In this document: positions 51,505-60,864 of the stretch, in pieces
Position numbering within the stretch: the first letter of the stretch is position 1
Layout of the letters: the number at the start of each line of letters is the position of its first letter
Source: Flavobacteriales bacterium
GTDB taxonomy: Bacteria > Bacteroidota > Bacteroidia > Flavobacteriales > Flavobacteriaceae
Direction of reading: 5' to 3'
DNA: 64,000 nt
Assembly: GCA_017303755.1 (NCBI GenBank)
Contig: JAFLBS010000003.1
Coordinates: forward strand, 124,001-188,000
Translations under genes and position numbers: made by a program
Notes under the pieces: generated by a model
Database searches by the model: none
The model's input: only the letters and a program-made list of their open reading frames with translations
What the model was told of the DNA's origin: nothing

Positions 51505-52032
51505 TTACAATTTATGATCTTCTAAATAATGATAAAATTCGTCGAAAATAATCTTGAACCAAACCGTGTAAACATCAGGTCTTTCAATCATATCGTCTTT
51601 AATGTCTTCAATTTTCATCCATTTCCAACTTTCCACTTCATCATCATTGATATTGGGTTCATCGTTGTAATAACCAATCATCACGTGATCGAGTTCGTGT
51701 TCGGTTAAACCATTATCAAATGGAGCTTTGTAAATAAAATGGAACAGTTCTTTAAGTTCAACGGAGAAACCCATTTCTTCAAACAAACGACGTTTTCCAG
51801 CTTCAATATTGGTCTCGCCAGCTCTTTGATGACTGCAACACGTATTGGTCCACAACAAAGGAGAATGGTATTTGTGATGCGCACGTTGTTGCAACATTAC
51901 TTCGTTCTTGCTATTGAGTATAAAAACCGAAAATGCGCGATGCAAAACCGCTTTCTCGTGTGCTTCAAGTTTGTTCATTAAGCCAATTGGCTCGTCGTTT
52001 TCGTTGACTAATATTACTTGTTCTTCTTTCAT
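51505..52032 (-). CDS. idi: Isopentenyl-diphosphate delta-isomerase, type 1
   Basis: It converts IPP to DMAPP in isoprenoid synthesis. The Nudix-fold IDI-1 signatures are present: LLWTNTCCSHQRAGE (active-site Cys), RRLFEEMGF and LTEHELDHVMIG with the catalytic Glu. An upstream in-frame ATG adds 22 residues with no match; the ATG giving MKEEQVILVNENDEPIG is the family start. 175 aa. It is a single gene, oriented like bcp and PTPS. Confidence 0.93.
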   Translation of the reverse strand: MKEEQVILVNENDEPIGLMNKLEAHEKAVLHRAFSVFILNSKNEVMLQQRAHHKYHSPLLWTNTCCSHQRAGETNIEAGKRRLFEEMGFSVELKELFHFIYKAPFDNGLTEHELDHVMIGYYNDEPNINDDEVESWKWMKIEDIKDDMIERPDVYTVWFKIIFDEFYHYLEDHKL

Positions 52033-52164
52033 TGAAATATAAATGCTGTCAAAAATACGAAAAATATGAAACCCATAATTGTGCCATCTTGCAAACAATA
52101 GTTAAACTTCTCACAAATCATTCCTTTTTGTAACTTGCAGAATAAATAATTTCAAAAGATTCAG

Positions 52165-52530
52165 ATGAATAATCTAAGTGATTTCTACCTCAACCTTCAA
52201 GAACCCAACAAAAGTTGTTTATTAGCATTAAAAGACATCATTTTGCATCAGGATTCAGAAATTACTAACGAAATGAAATACGGAATGCCCTTTTTTTGTT
52301 ATAAAGGAAAAATGTTTTGCTATTTGTGGGTTCACAAAAAATACCAAAAACCCTATTTGGGAATCGTAGAAGGTCAGCACATCCATCATCCAAATTTGAT
52401 TATTGAGAATCGATCGCGAATGAAAATTATGTTGTTTGAACCTGAAGAAGACTTGCCAATTACTACAATAGAAGACTTAATTCAACAAGCATTGGATCTT
52501 TACAAAAGCGGAAAAATAGCTACTCGTTAA
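52165..52530 (+). CDS. DUF1801 domain protein
   Basis: A 121-aa cytosolic protein with LKDIILHQDSEITNEMKYGM, FFCYKGKMFCYLWVHKK and YLGIVEGQHIHHPN, as in the DUF1801/YdhG-like family. Function is unknown; members can resemble iron-sulphur scaffold-like folds. Monocistronic. Confidence 0.85.
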   Translation: MNNLSDFYLNLQEPNKSCLLALKDIILHQDSEITNEMKYGMPFFCYKGKMFCYLWVHKKYQKPYLGIVEGQHIHHPNLIIENRSRMKIMLFEPEEDLPITTIEDLIQQALDLYKSGKIATR

Positions 52531-52629
52531 CAAGCGTTAAACTTTCCTTAAATCACTGTTATTTGTAAACCAAACGACATTTTGTAGCGTAGATGTATTG
52601 TAAATTTGTACTAAATAAAACAAACGACT

Positions 52630-53733
52630 ATGAAAAAAGGTCTGAAATTATTGGCATTGCTTTCGCTTTTCACCTTGAGCGCTTGCGGGCAATCCGATCC
52701 AAAAAAAGTCACAACTAAAACTACAACTGCCATGGAAAATGTAATTAATAAGCCAGAAAACCCGTATTACTCAAATACTGACACCACAAAATTGAATGTT
52801 CCTGATTCAGAGTGGAAGAAAATTCTTTCACCCGATTTGTATGCTGTAGCTAGAGAAGCCGATACAGAGCGTGCTTTTACTGGAACGATGTGGAATTCAG
52901 AAACTAAAGGAACCTATTATTGTGCTGCTTGTGGCTATCGCTTGTTTAAGTCGAATCAAAAATTCACTAGTAGTTGTGGTTGGCCGAGTTTCTTCGAGCA
53001 AGACAACAAAAACAGCATCACTTTTAAAGATGATAATTCGTATGGAATGCACCGTATTGAAGCCAATTGTGGTCGTTGTGATAGTCATCTCGGACATTTA
53101 TTTGATGATGGTCCAGAACCAACTGGAAAACGCTATTGTATGAATGCAATCTCTTTGGATTTTGTTCCCGACCAAGTCGCAATAGCCCAAAACAAAGGAA
53201 AACTTGAAACCATTGTTATTGGTGGCGGCTGTTATTGGTGTGTGGAAGCCGTTTACGAAAATTTAAAAGGTGTTGAAAAAGTAGTTTCTGGTTTTTCAGG
53301 TGGAAAAGTAGAAAATCCGAGTTATGAAGAAGTGTGTTCGGGAAGAACTGGCGCTGCCGAAGTGGTAGAAATCACTTACGATCCAACCGTAACCAATTTG
53401 GATGAGATTTTTAAAGTGTTTTTTACGGTTCATGATCCAACAACACTGAATCGACAAGGTGCAGATGTGGGAACACAATACCGTTCAGTAATATTTTATA
53501 AAAATGAAGAACAGAGAAAAGCTGCTGAAAGTATCATTAAGGAATTGAATGATTCGAATGTATTTTCGAGCAAAATTGTAACCACTTTAGAACCGTTTAC
53601 AAAGTTTTATGCTGCCGAAGAGTACCATCAAAATTACTACAACAATAACAAAGATAAGCCGTATTGTCAAATGGTGATTCAGCCGAAAATAGCCAAATTT
53701 GAAAAGGTTTTTAAAGATCGATTAAAAAAATAA
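52630..53733 (+). CDS. msrBA: Bifunctional methionine sulfoxide reductase B/A lipoprotein
   Basis: A lipoprotein (FTLSACGQ, Cys19), so it acts outside the cytosol. Order is MsrB then MsrA. MsrB has zinc Cys pairs 98/101 (CAAC) and 147/150 (CGRC), SSCGWPSF and catalytic Cys170 (KRYCMNAIS). MsrA starts at about residue 195 with IGGGCYWCVEAVYENL (catalytic Cys201), ending in YHQNYYNNN. It repairs both epimers of oxidised methionine in envelope proteins, a common arrangement in Bacteroidota. Own terminator follows. Confidence 0.95.
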   Translation: MKKGLKLLALLSLFTLSACGQSDPKKVTTKTTTAMENVINKPENPYYSNTDTTKLNVPDSEWKKILSPDLYAVAREADTERAFTGTMWNSETKGTYYCAACGYRLFKSNQKFTSSCGWPSFFEQDNKNSITFKDDNSYGMHRIEANCGRCDSHLGHLFDDGPEPTGKRYCMNAISLDFVPDQVAIAQNKGKLETIVIGGGCYWCVEAVYENLKGVEKVVSGFSGGKVENPSYEEVCSGRTGAAEVVEITYDPTVTNLDEIFKVFFTVHDPTTLNRQGADVGTQYRSVIFYKNEEQRKAAESIIKELNDSNVFSSKIVTTLEPFTKFYAAEEYHQNYYNNNKDKPYCQMVIQPKIAKFEKVFKDRLKK

Positions 53734-53756
53734 CGAGTGGTTGCTAACTCTCTCAG

Positions 53757-53791
53757 AGCTCACAAATTGATTTTTGTGGGCTTTGTTTTTT
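53757..53791 (+). terminator. Terminator after msrBA
   Basis: AGCTCACAAA and TTTGTGGGCT (one G-T) form a stem with a 6-nt loop, followed by a long T-run. Confidence 0.8.
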
Positions 53792-53900
53792 TTCAGAGCA
53801 AATCTTAAGGAAAAACACGGGTTGAAATTGGGTTATTTTCCTCTAGCTACATCCAAAAAGTAGTGCAGAATTTACATTTAGCAAATTAAACTCTATTCCT

Positions 53901-54485
53901 ATGGAAAAAAACGAACCCAACTTTGATCAGTTAATGCAATTATACAATTACATAAGCGAAGAAGAAAGGCATTTTAACACTTTAGAACTAGAGTACCGAA
54001 AATTAGCCTCTCAATGGTTATTGGTGTCGCTTGGCGCAATTGGATTTGTTATCACCAAACAAGAAATTGTTCCTATAAACATATGGGTTTTGGTAATTGG
54101 AATTTGTTTTGCAGCTTCAATTGGAATAATGGTTTTGTGGCTTTTAGATTTAAAAGTATATCATGAATTACTGAATTCTGTATTTTTTGAAGGACTTGAA
54201 TTAGAAAAAAAACATCCGCATTATTTTCCACAAATTCGAAAAAACATGGTCGAATCACAACACGAAGGCAATACCACAAAACGAGTTATTTTGTTTTATT
54301 TTTTTAGTGTACTATTGTTGTTTTTCGTAGCCAACATTTCGATTTGGATGATTGAATTAGCAACACCAATTGTACCTATTCTTTTTAATTCACTTTCGCT
54401 GATCATGATTGTATTCATCTTCAAACTGATGGATAAAGATTCAAAAAACATAAAAAAAACATTAGAAAGTAAATCGCAAGAATAA
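53901..54485 (+). CDS. Four-helix membrane protein of unknown function
   Basis: A cytosolic N-terminus (NFDQLMQLYNYISEEERHFN) is followed by helices near 37-54, 61-85, 130-150 and 158-178, and a charged tail. The layout resembles effector-like SLATT/transmembrane proteins only loosely. It converges with the receptor gene: the last 24 nt overlap the 3' end of that gene. No family recognised. Confidence 0.65.
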   Translation: MEKNEPNFDQLMQLYNYISEEERHFNTLELEYRKLASQWLLVSLGAIGFVITKQEIVPINIWVLVIGICFAASIGIMVLWLLDLKVYHELLNSVFFEGLELEKKHPHYFPQIRKNMVESQHEGNTTKRVILFYFFSVLLLFFVANISIWMIELATPIVPILFNSLSLIMIVFIFKLMDKDSKNIKKTLESKSQE

Positions 54486-56750
54486 ATTGGGAGTAATTCC
54501 TAAAGAATAATAATCTTGAATGGAATATTTAGGCACAGAGTAATCCGCTAAATCTTCATAACGACGTTCTAATTCTTTACTGATAATACTTTTACGATTA
54601 TACAGATTGTATAATGAGAATCCGACTTTTAAACTGGTCGATTTTGTTTCACGCAACTGATAGATAGCCGAAATATCCAAACGATGATAGATAGGTAAAC
54701 GCTCTGAATTGAATGTTGCAATTTGATTATCACTATTCAATGAACTAAAAGGCTTTCCTGAATGAATGAACCAACCTAAAGTAAGCGAAAACAAATTCCA
54801 TTTTTTATTAAATGAAGCATTGAAAGCATGCTTTACATTCGAATTGATTTGAAAATAATTGTACTCATTAACATCTTCAAATCGATTTTGTGAATCTTGA
54901 TAAGTATAAGTTAACCATGCGCGCCAAGTTGGTGCACTTTTTTGTACCAATACATCAATTCCTTTGGTAAATCCATTTCCCGAACGAACGGCTGTATCAA
55001 ATTGGTTTGAAAATCCAAATGAAAAAGAGGTAATTCCTTTAATTGTTTTGTAGTACAAATCGAGATCAACTACCCAATTATTCTTCTTAAAAATAAGTCC
55101 TGTTGTAAATTGATTTCCTGTTTGAATTGGATTATCTCCATTTTTTGAAATCACCCAAACGTAGTTTTCCAAACTCAAATCGTTGGCTTCATTTTCTCGA
55201 ATCTGGCTCAAAATCTGACTTTTACGCTCATAAGTAGTTTGCCAAATAAAATGATCTGTAATTTGCTTTTGAATAAAAATTCGTGGCTCAAAACTTCCTA
55301 TTCGTAGCTTCCCATACCAATTGTAACGTGCGCCACCGTGCAAATCCCAATCATTAATTTTATATTTCAAAAACGAATATCCAATATGATTTATCGTATT
55401 CAATTGCATCAAACTCAAATCAAATCCGATGTCTTGATTGAAGCTGCTGAATAAATGTGAAGCATCGTTTCCGTAGAGTTGGTACCCAAAATCTAAACTC
55501 AAGTTGTCTGAAAAAACGTTAGAAAAATTAAGTTCAGCACCCGAATCTACAATACGATTTAACTTTCTATACGCTTCAAATTGTGTAGTTGAAAATTGCT
55601 GTCTTTTCTCATAATCAAAATCATACGAAGAATAGAATAATAGCATTTTCTGGGTGAATGAATCACTGTATTTCTGCGTCCAATTGAAGCTGTAACCATA
55701 ATTAATGATGTTCATTTTTTGGTTATTCACGCTATAATTGGGAACTTCATTAATGAAATTCAAATTATTATCGATGACAATTCCAGTTACAGAAATCGAC
55801 GTTTTACTGGAAGGAACATAATTGATTTTAGCCGAATAATCTTCAAAGTCGAATTGGTTTTGATTGTCAAAATCATTAAAATTCGTGTTTTGAAATACTT
55901 TATCAGCCAATTGATTAAAGGTGGGTGATTGCCACCATTCGGTCAATGATTTTCTACCAGAAAGTTGCAAACCAAGTTTCTTTTTTATGATGGGAATTTG
56001 AAAGTACAAATCAGCATTGAGTGCATTAATTCCGGCTTTACCTTTTATTTTATCAGTAATTACATCCGAAGATTTTATGTCAATTACACTTGAAATACGC
56101 TCGCCAAATTTAGGATTAGTAGATTTGTTGCAATAGTTTACTGTTTGATTTACATTTGGATTAATTCCAGATATCATCCCAAATAAATGTCCGGGATGAT
56201 ACAGTCGAATTCCATCCCATAAAATCAAATTCTGATCGGAAGTTCCACCTCGAACGTGCAATCCTGTGGCAGTTTCATTCGGACTTTTAACTCCGGGTAA
56301 CTGTTGCAATGAAAGCAAAATATCCGCATCAGTTACACCAGGAAGTGTTTCAACTTTTTGCGGATAGATAATAAATTTTTCGTTGGTTTTGTTAATTCCT
56401 TGAGCTACAAAACCTTCTATAATTATTTCTTTGAGTTGGTAGTTTCTGATGGAATCCTGTACTTTAGAAATGGTATAAAACCGGTTGTCAATTTGGGTAA
56501 TTTTTAAAGAAGTTTGGAGTTCAATTGATTCGTTAATTTCCTTTAGACTGTACTTTCTTTTAGGCAAAGTAATCTTCTTTTGGGCTACAATACTGTCTAG
56601 ATAGGAATACTTAATCTTGAATTTATTTTCAACATCAACTAGTACTTTTTCCATTCTTTCAGAAGAATATTCGAACGGAAATTTATCTATTTTTTGTGCC
56701 CATGAGAAAGAAAACAATCCTAATAATAAGAAAGAAAGTAGTTGTTTCAT
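54462..56750 (-). CDS. STN-domain TonB-dependent transducer receptor
   Basis: An outer-membrane receptor of 762 aa with an N-terminal STN signalling domain (about 25-95: VLVDVENKFKIKYSYLDSIV and ELQTSLKITQIDNRFYTIS), a plug (LPGVTDADILLSLQQLPGVK, VRGGTSDQNLILWDGIRLYH, GERISSVIDIKSSD) and a barrel. The STN domain is the part that contacts a FecR-type anti-sigma factor, and the fecR gene lies directly upstream with a 4-nt overlap. So it is both importer and signal sensor. The ligand is not evident. Confidence 0.92.
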   Translation of the reverse strand: MKQLLSFLLLGLFSFSWAQKIDKFPFEYSSERMEKVLVDVENKFKIKYSYLDSIVAQKKITLPKRKYSLKEINESIELQTSLKITQIDNRFYTISKVQDSIRNYQLKEIIIEGFVAQGINKTNEKFIIYPQKVETLPGVTDADILLSLQQLPGVKSPNETATGLHVRGGTSDQNLILWDGIRLYHPGHLFGMISGINPNVNQTVNYCNKSTNPKFGERISSVIDIKSSDVITDKIKGKAGINALNADLYFQIPIIKKKLGLQLSGRKSLTEWWQSPTFNQLADKVFQNTNFNDFDNQNQFDFEDYSAKINYVPSSKTSISVTGIVIDNNLNFINEVPNYSVNNQKMNIINYGYSFNWTQKYSDSFTQKMLLFYSSYDFDYEKRQQFSTTQFEAYRKLNRIVDSGAELNFSNVFSDNLSLDFGYQLYGNDASHLFSSFNQDIGFDLSLMQLNTINHIGYSFLKYKINDWDLHGGARYNWYGKLRIGSFEPRIFIQKQITDHFIWQTTYERKSQILSQIRENEANDLSLENYVWVISKNGDNPIQTGNQFTTGLIFKKNNWVVDLDLYYKTIKGITSFSFGFSNQFDTAVRSGNGFTKGIDVLVQKSAPTWRAWLTYTYQDSQNRFEDVNEYNYFQINSNVKHAFNASFNKKWNLFSLTLGWFIHSGKPFSSLNSDNQIATFNSERLPIYHRLDISAIYQLRETKSTSLKVGFSLYNLYNRKSIISKELERRYEDLADYSVPKYSIQDYYSLGITPNLFLRFTF

Positions 56751-57652
56751 TCAGAAATTTGAATTGTTTTTGAATTACTATCGGAATAGTTAAGGTTTAA
56801 AGGTATACAAATTGTTTTCAAAGCGGTTTCGATATTTGAATGTGTAAAACTTCCTGTAAATTTACTATTTTCTATGTTCTTAGGAAATTTTATTTCAACA
56901 TCGTATTGATTTTTAAATTGGGCAATAACATATTTTATTGGAACGTTTTTAAAAGTAGATTCACCCGAAATCCATTCTGGTTTTTTATCAGTAGCTTCAG
57001 CCCAATTTTCGAATGTATCATCATACAACCGAACGCTTTCACCCGGAGTAAGAATTACATTTTGTTTGGGAGTTTCAACACTTACTTTTCCTTCATAACA
57101 AGTCACTTCAAAATAATTGGAGAAAGAAGTAACATTGAATTCTGTTCCTAAAACACTCACCTTTCCTAAAGCAGTTTCAACAGTGAATTTTTCTCCTTTT
57201 TGAACATCAAAATACGCTTCACCTTCTAATTGTATGGTTCTGTTGAACTGAAATAAATTGGGATAAGTAACTTTCGATTTAGAATTTAGAGTTACTATTG
57301 AATTGTCACTGAGATGAATCTCTTTTGAATCACCAACTTCAGTACTCACCTCATTAGTAACAAAATACACTTGATACAACCCAAAGAATAAAACCAAACT
57401 AGCAGCAACTGAGTATGCCCACAAAGGAATAACTCTAGTTTTTGTTTTTGTTTCTTTTTTTGCCTGAAGTAATTGTTGAATAGCTTCAAAATCTTTCTCC
57501 ATATTGGGATCGGAAATGCCATAACTTTGAAGTGCAATTCTGATTTTTTTGTAAGCGATAAAATCCTCATCACCCACCAATTGTTTCAATTGATCATCAG
57601 AGATTTTGTCGGCCAACCAATCGGCTAAATAAATGTCTTTTTCATTTTCCAT
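56747..57652 (-). CDS. FecR-type anti-sigma regulator
   Basis: A short N-terminal cytosolic anti-sigma region, one membrane helix (about 76-95, WAYSVAASLVLFFGLYQVYF), and a periplasmic FecR domain (TEVGDSKEIHLSDNSIVTLN, LEGEAYFDVQKGEKFTVET, VLGTEFNVTSF, VTCYEGKVSVETPK, LTPGESVRL) followed by a C-terminal STN-like region (FKNQYDVEIKFPKNIENSKF). It relays the receptor signal to the sigma factor. Its start codon lies 11 nt after the sigma stop; its end overlaps the receptor start. Confidence 0.94.
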   Translation of the reverse strand: MENEKDIYLADWLADKISDDQLKQLVGDEDFIAYKKIRIALQSYGISDPNMEKDFEAIQQLLQAKKETKTKTRVIPLWAYSVAASLVLFFGLYQVYFVTNEVSTEVGDSKEIHLSDNSIVTLNSKSKVTYPNLFQFNRTIQLEGEAYFDVQKGEKFTVETALGKVSVLGTEFNVTSFSNYFEVTCYEGKVSVETPKQNVILTPGESVRLYDDTFENWAEATDKKPEWISGESTFKNVPIKYVIAQFKNQYDVEIKFPKNIENSKFTGSFTHSNIETALKTICIPLNLNYSDSNSKTIQISE

Positions 57653-57662
57653 AACCTATATT

Positions 57663-58190
57663 TTACACATTTTTTGCTACTTTCCGTAATGAAAGTAAAG
57701 CTTGATGCATTCTTTTTTCTACTGCTTTTACAGATAAATCTAATAATTTTGCTATCTCAGAATACGAGTGATTTTCAAATCGATTCATTAAAAAAACTAC
57801 TCTTTGTTTTTCTGGTAATTCATTAATTGCTTTTTCTAAGCGAACTTTGAGTTCCACTTCTTCAAATAAATACTCAGGCGATTCAACATTTATGGATTTT
57901 GGCTTTGATATTAATTCAAAATTGGATACTACTTTATCGTGTTTAATTTGATTCAATGAAAGTCGGATTGCGGTAGTAAACAAAAAACTTTTGGCTTGTT
58001 CTGGTTTGAGTATTTTACAGTTTTCCCACAGAATCACAAAAGCATTTTGAGCAGTATCTTCAGCACGATCTACATTTCTGAATTGATATACTAAATAATT
58101 TCTGAGTGCTTTATAATTCAAATCAAAAACAGATTTAAAAACCGTTTCCGAACATAAAAGAGAATCTGATTTTTGGTCTGTTTTACTCAT
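57663..58190 (-). CDS. ECF sigma factor (FecI-like) of the FecR/receptor unit
   Basis: Region 2 is seen in AEDTAQNAFVILWENCKI, region 4 in PEKQRVVFLMNRFENHSYSE and the helix-turn-helix IAKLLDLSVKAVEKRMHQAL. It is 175 aa. With FecR and the STN receptor it forms a full cell-surface signalling cascade: sigma, anti-sigma, receptor, all on one transcript. A hairpin lies just before its start codon. Confidence 0.94.
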   Translation of the reverse strand: MSKTDQKSDSLLCSETVFKSVFDLNYKALRNYLVYQFRNVDRAEDTAQNAFVILWENCKILKPEQAKSFLFTTAIRLSLNQIKHDKVVSNFELISKPKSINVESPEYLFEEVELKVRLEKAINELPEKQRVVFLMNRFENHSYSEIAKLLDLSVKAVEKRMHQALLSLRKVAKNV

Positions 58191-58234
58191 ATATAAAAAC
58201 TATTACCACACATTCAGAGGAGATTGTGTGGTAA
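58191..58234 (-). promoter_or_regulatory. Perfect hairpin directly before the ECF sigma start codon (terminator or attenuator)
   Basis: TTACCACACA (58203-58212) and TGTGTGGTAA (58225-58234) are exact 10-bp inverted repeats with a 12-nt loop. On the minus strand the stem is followed by TAGTTTTTATAT and then the ATG. It could end transcription from the lipoprotein gene, or act as a conditional attenuator of the sigma-FecR-receptor genes. Confidence 0.6.
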
Positions 58235-58285
58235 CAAAATTCAATTAATTTTCCAACTTTATTAAAACAAAATAACTTAACTTTC

Positions 58286-59092
58286 TTAATTACAATCTAC
58301 AAAATCTGCGGTGTAAAAACCAGCACAATTCGCTATGCATTCGTTTTGAAATTGCAAAATCCCCGTTGTAGTTTGCACACAAACTGGTGCCTCAATTGGG
58401 TCGCAATTACAAGCAACTACACAATCATCATTAATTTCAAAGAATTGGTAAGCATCACCTACTGGAATAGTTTGCCCATTTTTGGCAACCGTAAAAGGGT
58501 ATACCATATCCAGTATAAAATTTCCATTATTGGTTACAATCATGTCATTTAACATTGTGACATTAGTAATAGTAACCGTTTGATTATTATGATTTTTTAC
58601 AGAAAATGGATAGACAAAATTATAGCATGTTCCATCGGTTATATAATCATTGAACGTAGGGAAATCACATGCTTCAACTATATTTTGAAAATCTGCTTCG
58701 TTACTAACTGTCATTGTTGTTCCGTCTCCACTGGAAATTATATTGAATGGAAATGAAATTCCATCTATATAAAGCGAGTTATGCTCATTCTCTAACAATG
58801 ACAACAATCCTTCTTCAGAATTCACCAATACTACAGTTGAATTATTGTAAGATAAATTCAATGGATAGACAAAATTAAAACAAGAAGTTGCCACTCTTCC
58901 ATCAATACCATGGTCACCCTTGATTTTGTTGAGTGTAGTTCTTAAACCAATACTTTTTGTCGTAACTACTTCTTGTTCAATAGTATCACCATCAGTACAA
59001 GAAATAAACGTACTCAACAATAAAAAGAAAAAGAGAAAAACTAAATTATTTCTTTTTATAGCAATTTTTTTTAATAGAATTTTCATTTTCAT
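58286..59092 (-). CDS. Lipoprotein with four VYP-type modules and a C-terminal Kazal domain
   Basis: The ATG chosen gives MKMKILLKK, a long hydrophobic run and a lipobox at STFISC (Cys32); a TTG 26 codons upstream is unlikely. Residues about 70-225 contain four related modules: CFNFVYPLNL, ISFPFNII, CYNFVYPFSV and LDMVYPFTVA, the first and third with a Cys. Residues 228-267 form a Kazal-type domain with six Cys (228, 230, 238, 252, 256, 267; spacing C-x-C-x7-C-x13-C-x3-C-x10-C). Kazal domains are usually serine-protease inhibitors. It precedes the sigma-FecR-receptor genes on the same strand. A surface-exposed or periplasmic role is likely; inhibition is inferred. Confidence 0.78.
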   Translation of the reverse strand: MKMKILLKKIAIKRNNLVFLFFFLLLSTFISCTDGDTIEQEVVTTKSIGLRTTLNKIKGDHGIDGRVATSCFNFVYPLNLSYNNSTVVLVNSEEGLLSLLENEHNSLYIDGISFPFNIISSGDGTTMTVSNEADFQNIVEACDFPTFNDYITDGTCYNFVYPFSVKNHNNQTVTITNVTMLNDMIVTNNGNFILDMVYPFTVAKNGQTIPVGDAYQFFEINDDCVVACNCDPIEAPVCVQTTTGILQFQNECIANCAGFYTADFVDCN

Positions 59093-59208
59093 AGCAAATT
59101 CCTTTTTCACATCAATTTTTTTTAACCAATTTTTAAACTTAGTAATTCTCTTTTTCAAGTATTCAGACAACTTAAAATGCCTTCACCCTACTTTTTAATT
59201 ACTTTTTT

Positions 59209-60771
59209 TTATTTTTTTATTGTAGCGGCAATTTTTAACGCACACTTTTCACCATCAATTGCAGCAGAAATGATTCCGCCAGCATAACCTGCTCCTTCTC
59301 CGCACGGATACAATCCTTTTATTTGAACGTGCTCCAAGGTTTCATTATCACGTGGAATTCTAACTGGCGATGATGTTCTGCTTTCTGGAGCATGCAAGAT
59401 AGCATCATTTGTCAAATAACCGCGCATAGTTTTTCCGAATTCAATAAATCCTTCGCGCATGATCTGAGTTAAAAACCCAGGAAATACTTGCCCCATTTCG
59501 ACCGAAGTTGTTCCTGGAACATACGACGTTTTGGGTATGGATTGGGAAACCTTATTCTGTGTAAAATCCATCATTCGTTGAGCAGGTACTTTTTGAGTTG
59601 AACCAGCCAAATACCATGCTTTTTGTTCGATTGCTTTTTGAAATTCCATTCCTGCCAAAGCACCAAATTTGGCAAAAGGTTTGAAATCTTCTAATTTTAA
59701 TTCGACTACAATTCCGGAGTTGGCGGTAGCTTGATCTCTTTTGGATGGCGACCAACCGTTGGTTACAACTTCACCCGGACTAGTAGCACACGGTGCAATT
59801 ACTCCACCCGGACACATACAAAATGAATACATTCCGCGGCCATTTACTTGTTTAACAATCGAATACGGTGATGGTGGTAAAAATTCGCCTCTGTAATCAC
59901 AACTGTATTGGATTTTGTCAATTAATTCCTGCGGATGTTCTGCTCGAACACCAAGTGCAAAAGGTTTGGCTTCGATATGAATTTTCTTTCTGTCTAATAA
60001 TTCAAAAATATCACGAGCGGAGTGTCCGGTGGCTAAAATCACATTATTGGCTTCAATTGCATCACCATTTTGGACAATTACTCCTTTTATAGCATTCTCT
60101 TTGATGATGAAATCCGTTACTCGAGTTTCGAAAAGTACTTTTCCACCACATTCGATGATTTTTTCGCGGATATCTTGAATGATTTGTGGCAATTTATTGG
60201 TTCCGATGTGTGGATGTGCTTCGACTAAAATTTCATCTGAAGCACCAAAAGCAACCAAAAGTCGAAGAATCCGATCAACATCACCTCTTTTTTTGGAACG
60301 AGTGTAGAGTTTTCCATCCGAATAGGTTCCGGCTCCACCTTCACCAAAGCAATAATTGGAATCTTCGTTTACAATATGATCAACATTGATGGCTTTTAAA
60401 TCACGTCGGCGACCACGAACGTCTTTTCCGCGCTCGATAACTATTGGTTTTATTCCCAATTCAATTAATTGCAAAGCCGCAAATAATCCAGCTGGTCCAG
60501 CGCCAATAATGATGACTTCTTGCGCATTGGAAACATTTTGATAATCGGGAAGTTCTATTTTTTGAGGAATAAAATCATCGCCTTTAAAAAAAACATTGAC
60601 TTTATAATTGATTTTTATGGCTTTTTGTCGCGCATCAATCGAACGTTTAACTGGAATAATATGCTCAATTTCAGTTGTCGAGATTTTAAACAATTTAGCA
60701 ATATGTTCTTTGAGCAGACTTTCGTTTGCAGCAACTTCTGGAGCAACTTGTAATTGAATTTCGCGTGGCAC
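59209..60771 (-). CDS. FAD-dependent dehydrogenase (COG2509 family)
   Basis: An N-terminal small domain (about 1-85: PREIQLQVAPEVAANESLLK and SIDARQKAIKINYKV) precedes the FAD Rossmann fold (VIIIGAGPAGLFAALQLIEL) and the segments GRRRDLKAINVDHIVNEDSN, FGEGGAGTYSDGKLYTR and a C-terminal GLYPCGEGAGYAGGIISAAIDG. This is the COG2509 group of NAD(P)/FAD oxidoreductases (520 aa); no substrate is established. It is cytosolic and not obviously linked to the signalling unit. Confidence 0.9.
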   Translation of the reverse strand: MPREIQLQVAPEVAANESLLKEHIAKLFKISTTEIEHIIPVKRSIDARQKAIKINYKVNVFFKGDDFIPQKIELPDYQNVSNAQEVIIIGAGPAGLFAALQLIELGIKPIVIERGKDVRGRRRDLKAINVDHIVNEDSNYCFGEGGAGTYSDGKLYTRSKKRGDVDRILRLLVAFGASDEILVEAHPHIGTNKLPQIIQDIREKIIECGGKVLFETRVTDFIIKENAIKGVIVQNGDAIEANNVILATGHSARDIFELLDRKKIHIEAKPFALGVRAEHPQELIDKIQYSCDYRGEFLPPSPYSIVKQVNGRGMYSFCMCPGGVIAPCATSPGEVVTNGWSPSKRDQATANSGIVVELKLEDFKPFAKFGALAGMEFQKAIEQKAWYLAGSTQKVPAQRMMDFTQNKVSQSIPKTSYVPGTTSVEMGQVFPGFLTQIMREGFIEFGKTMRGYLTNDAILHAPESRTSSPVRIPRDNETLEHVQIKGLYPCGEGAGYAGGIISAAIDGEKCALKIAATIKK

Positions 60772-60864
60772 TATATTTTTTTTTGCAAAAGTAAGGAATT
60801 GAAATTAGTAATTTATTCCTACTTTTATACTTTCTAAACAATTAAAGTAATTAAAATCAATGCT

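Noticed and set aside
52581-52608. Promoter for msrBA (TTTG ... TAAATTTG)
   Set aside because: The spacer is only 16 bp, shorter than the 19-21 bp of the consensus, so it was not listed as a feature.
59093-59170. Upstream extension of the Kazal lipoprotein to a TTG start
   Set aside because: It would place 26 charged residues before the signal sequence, destroying the lipoprotein signal; the ATG at 59092 is much better.
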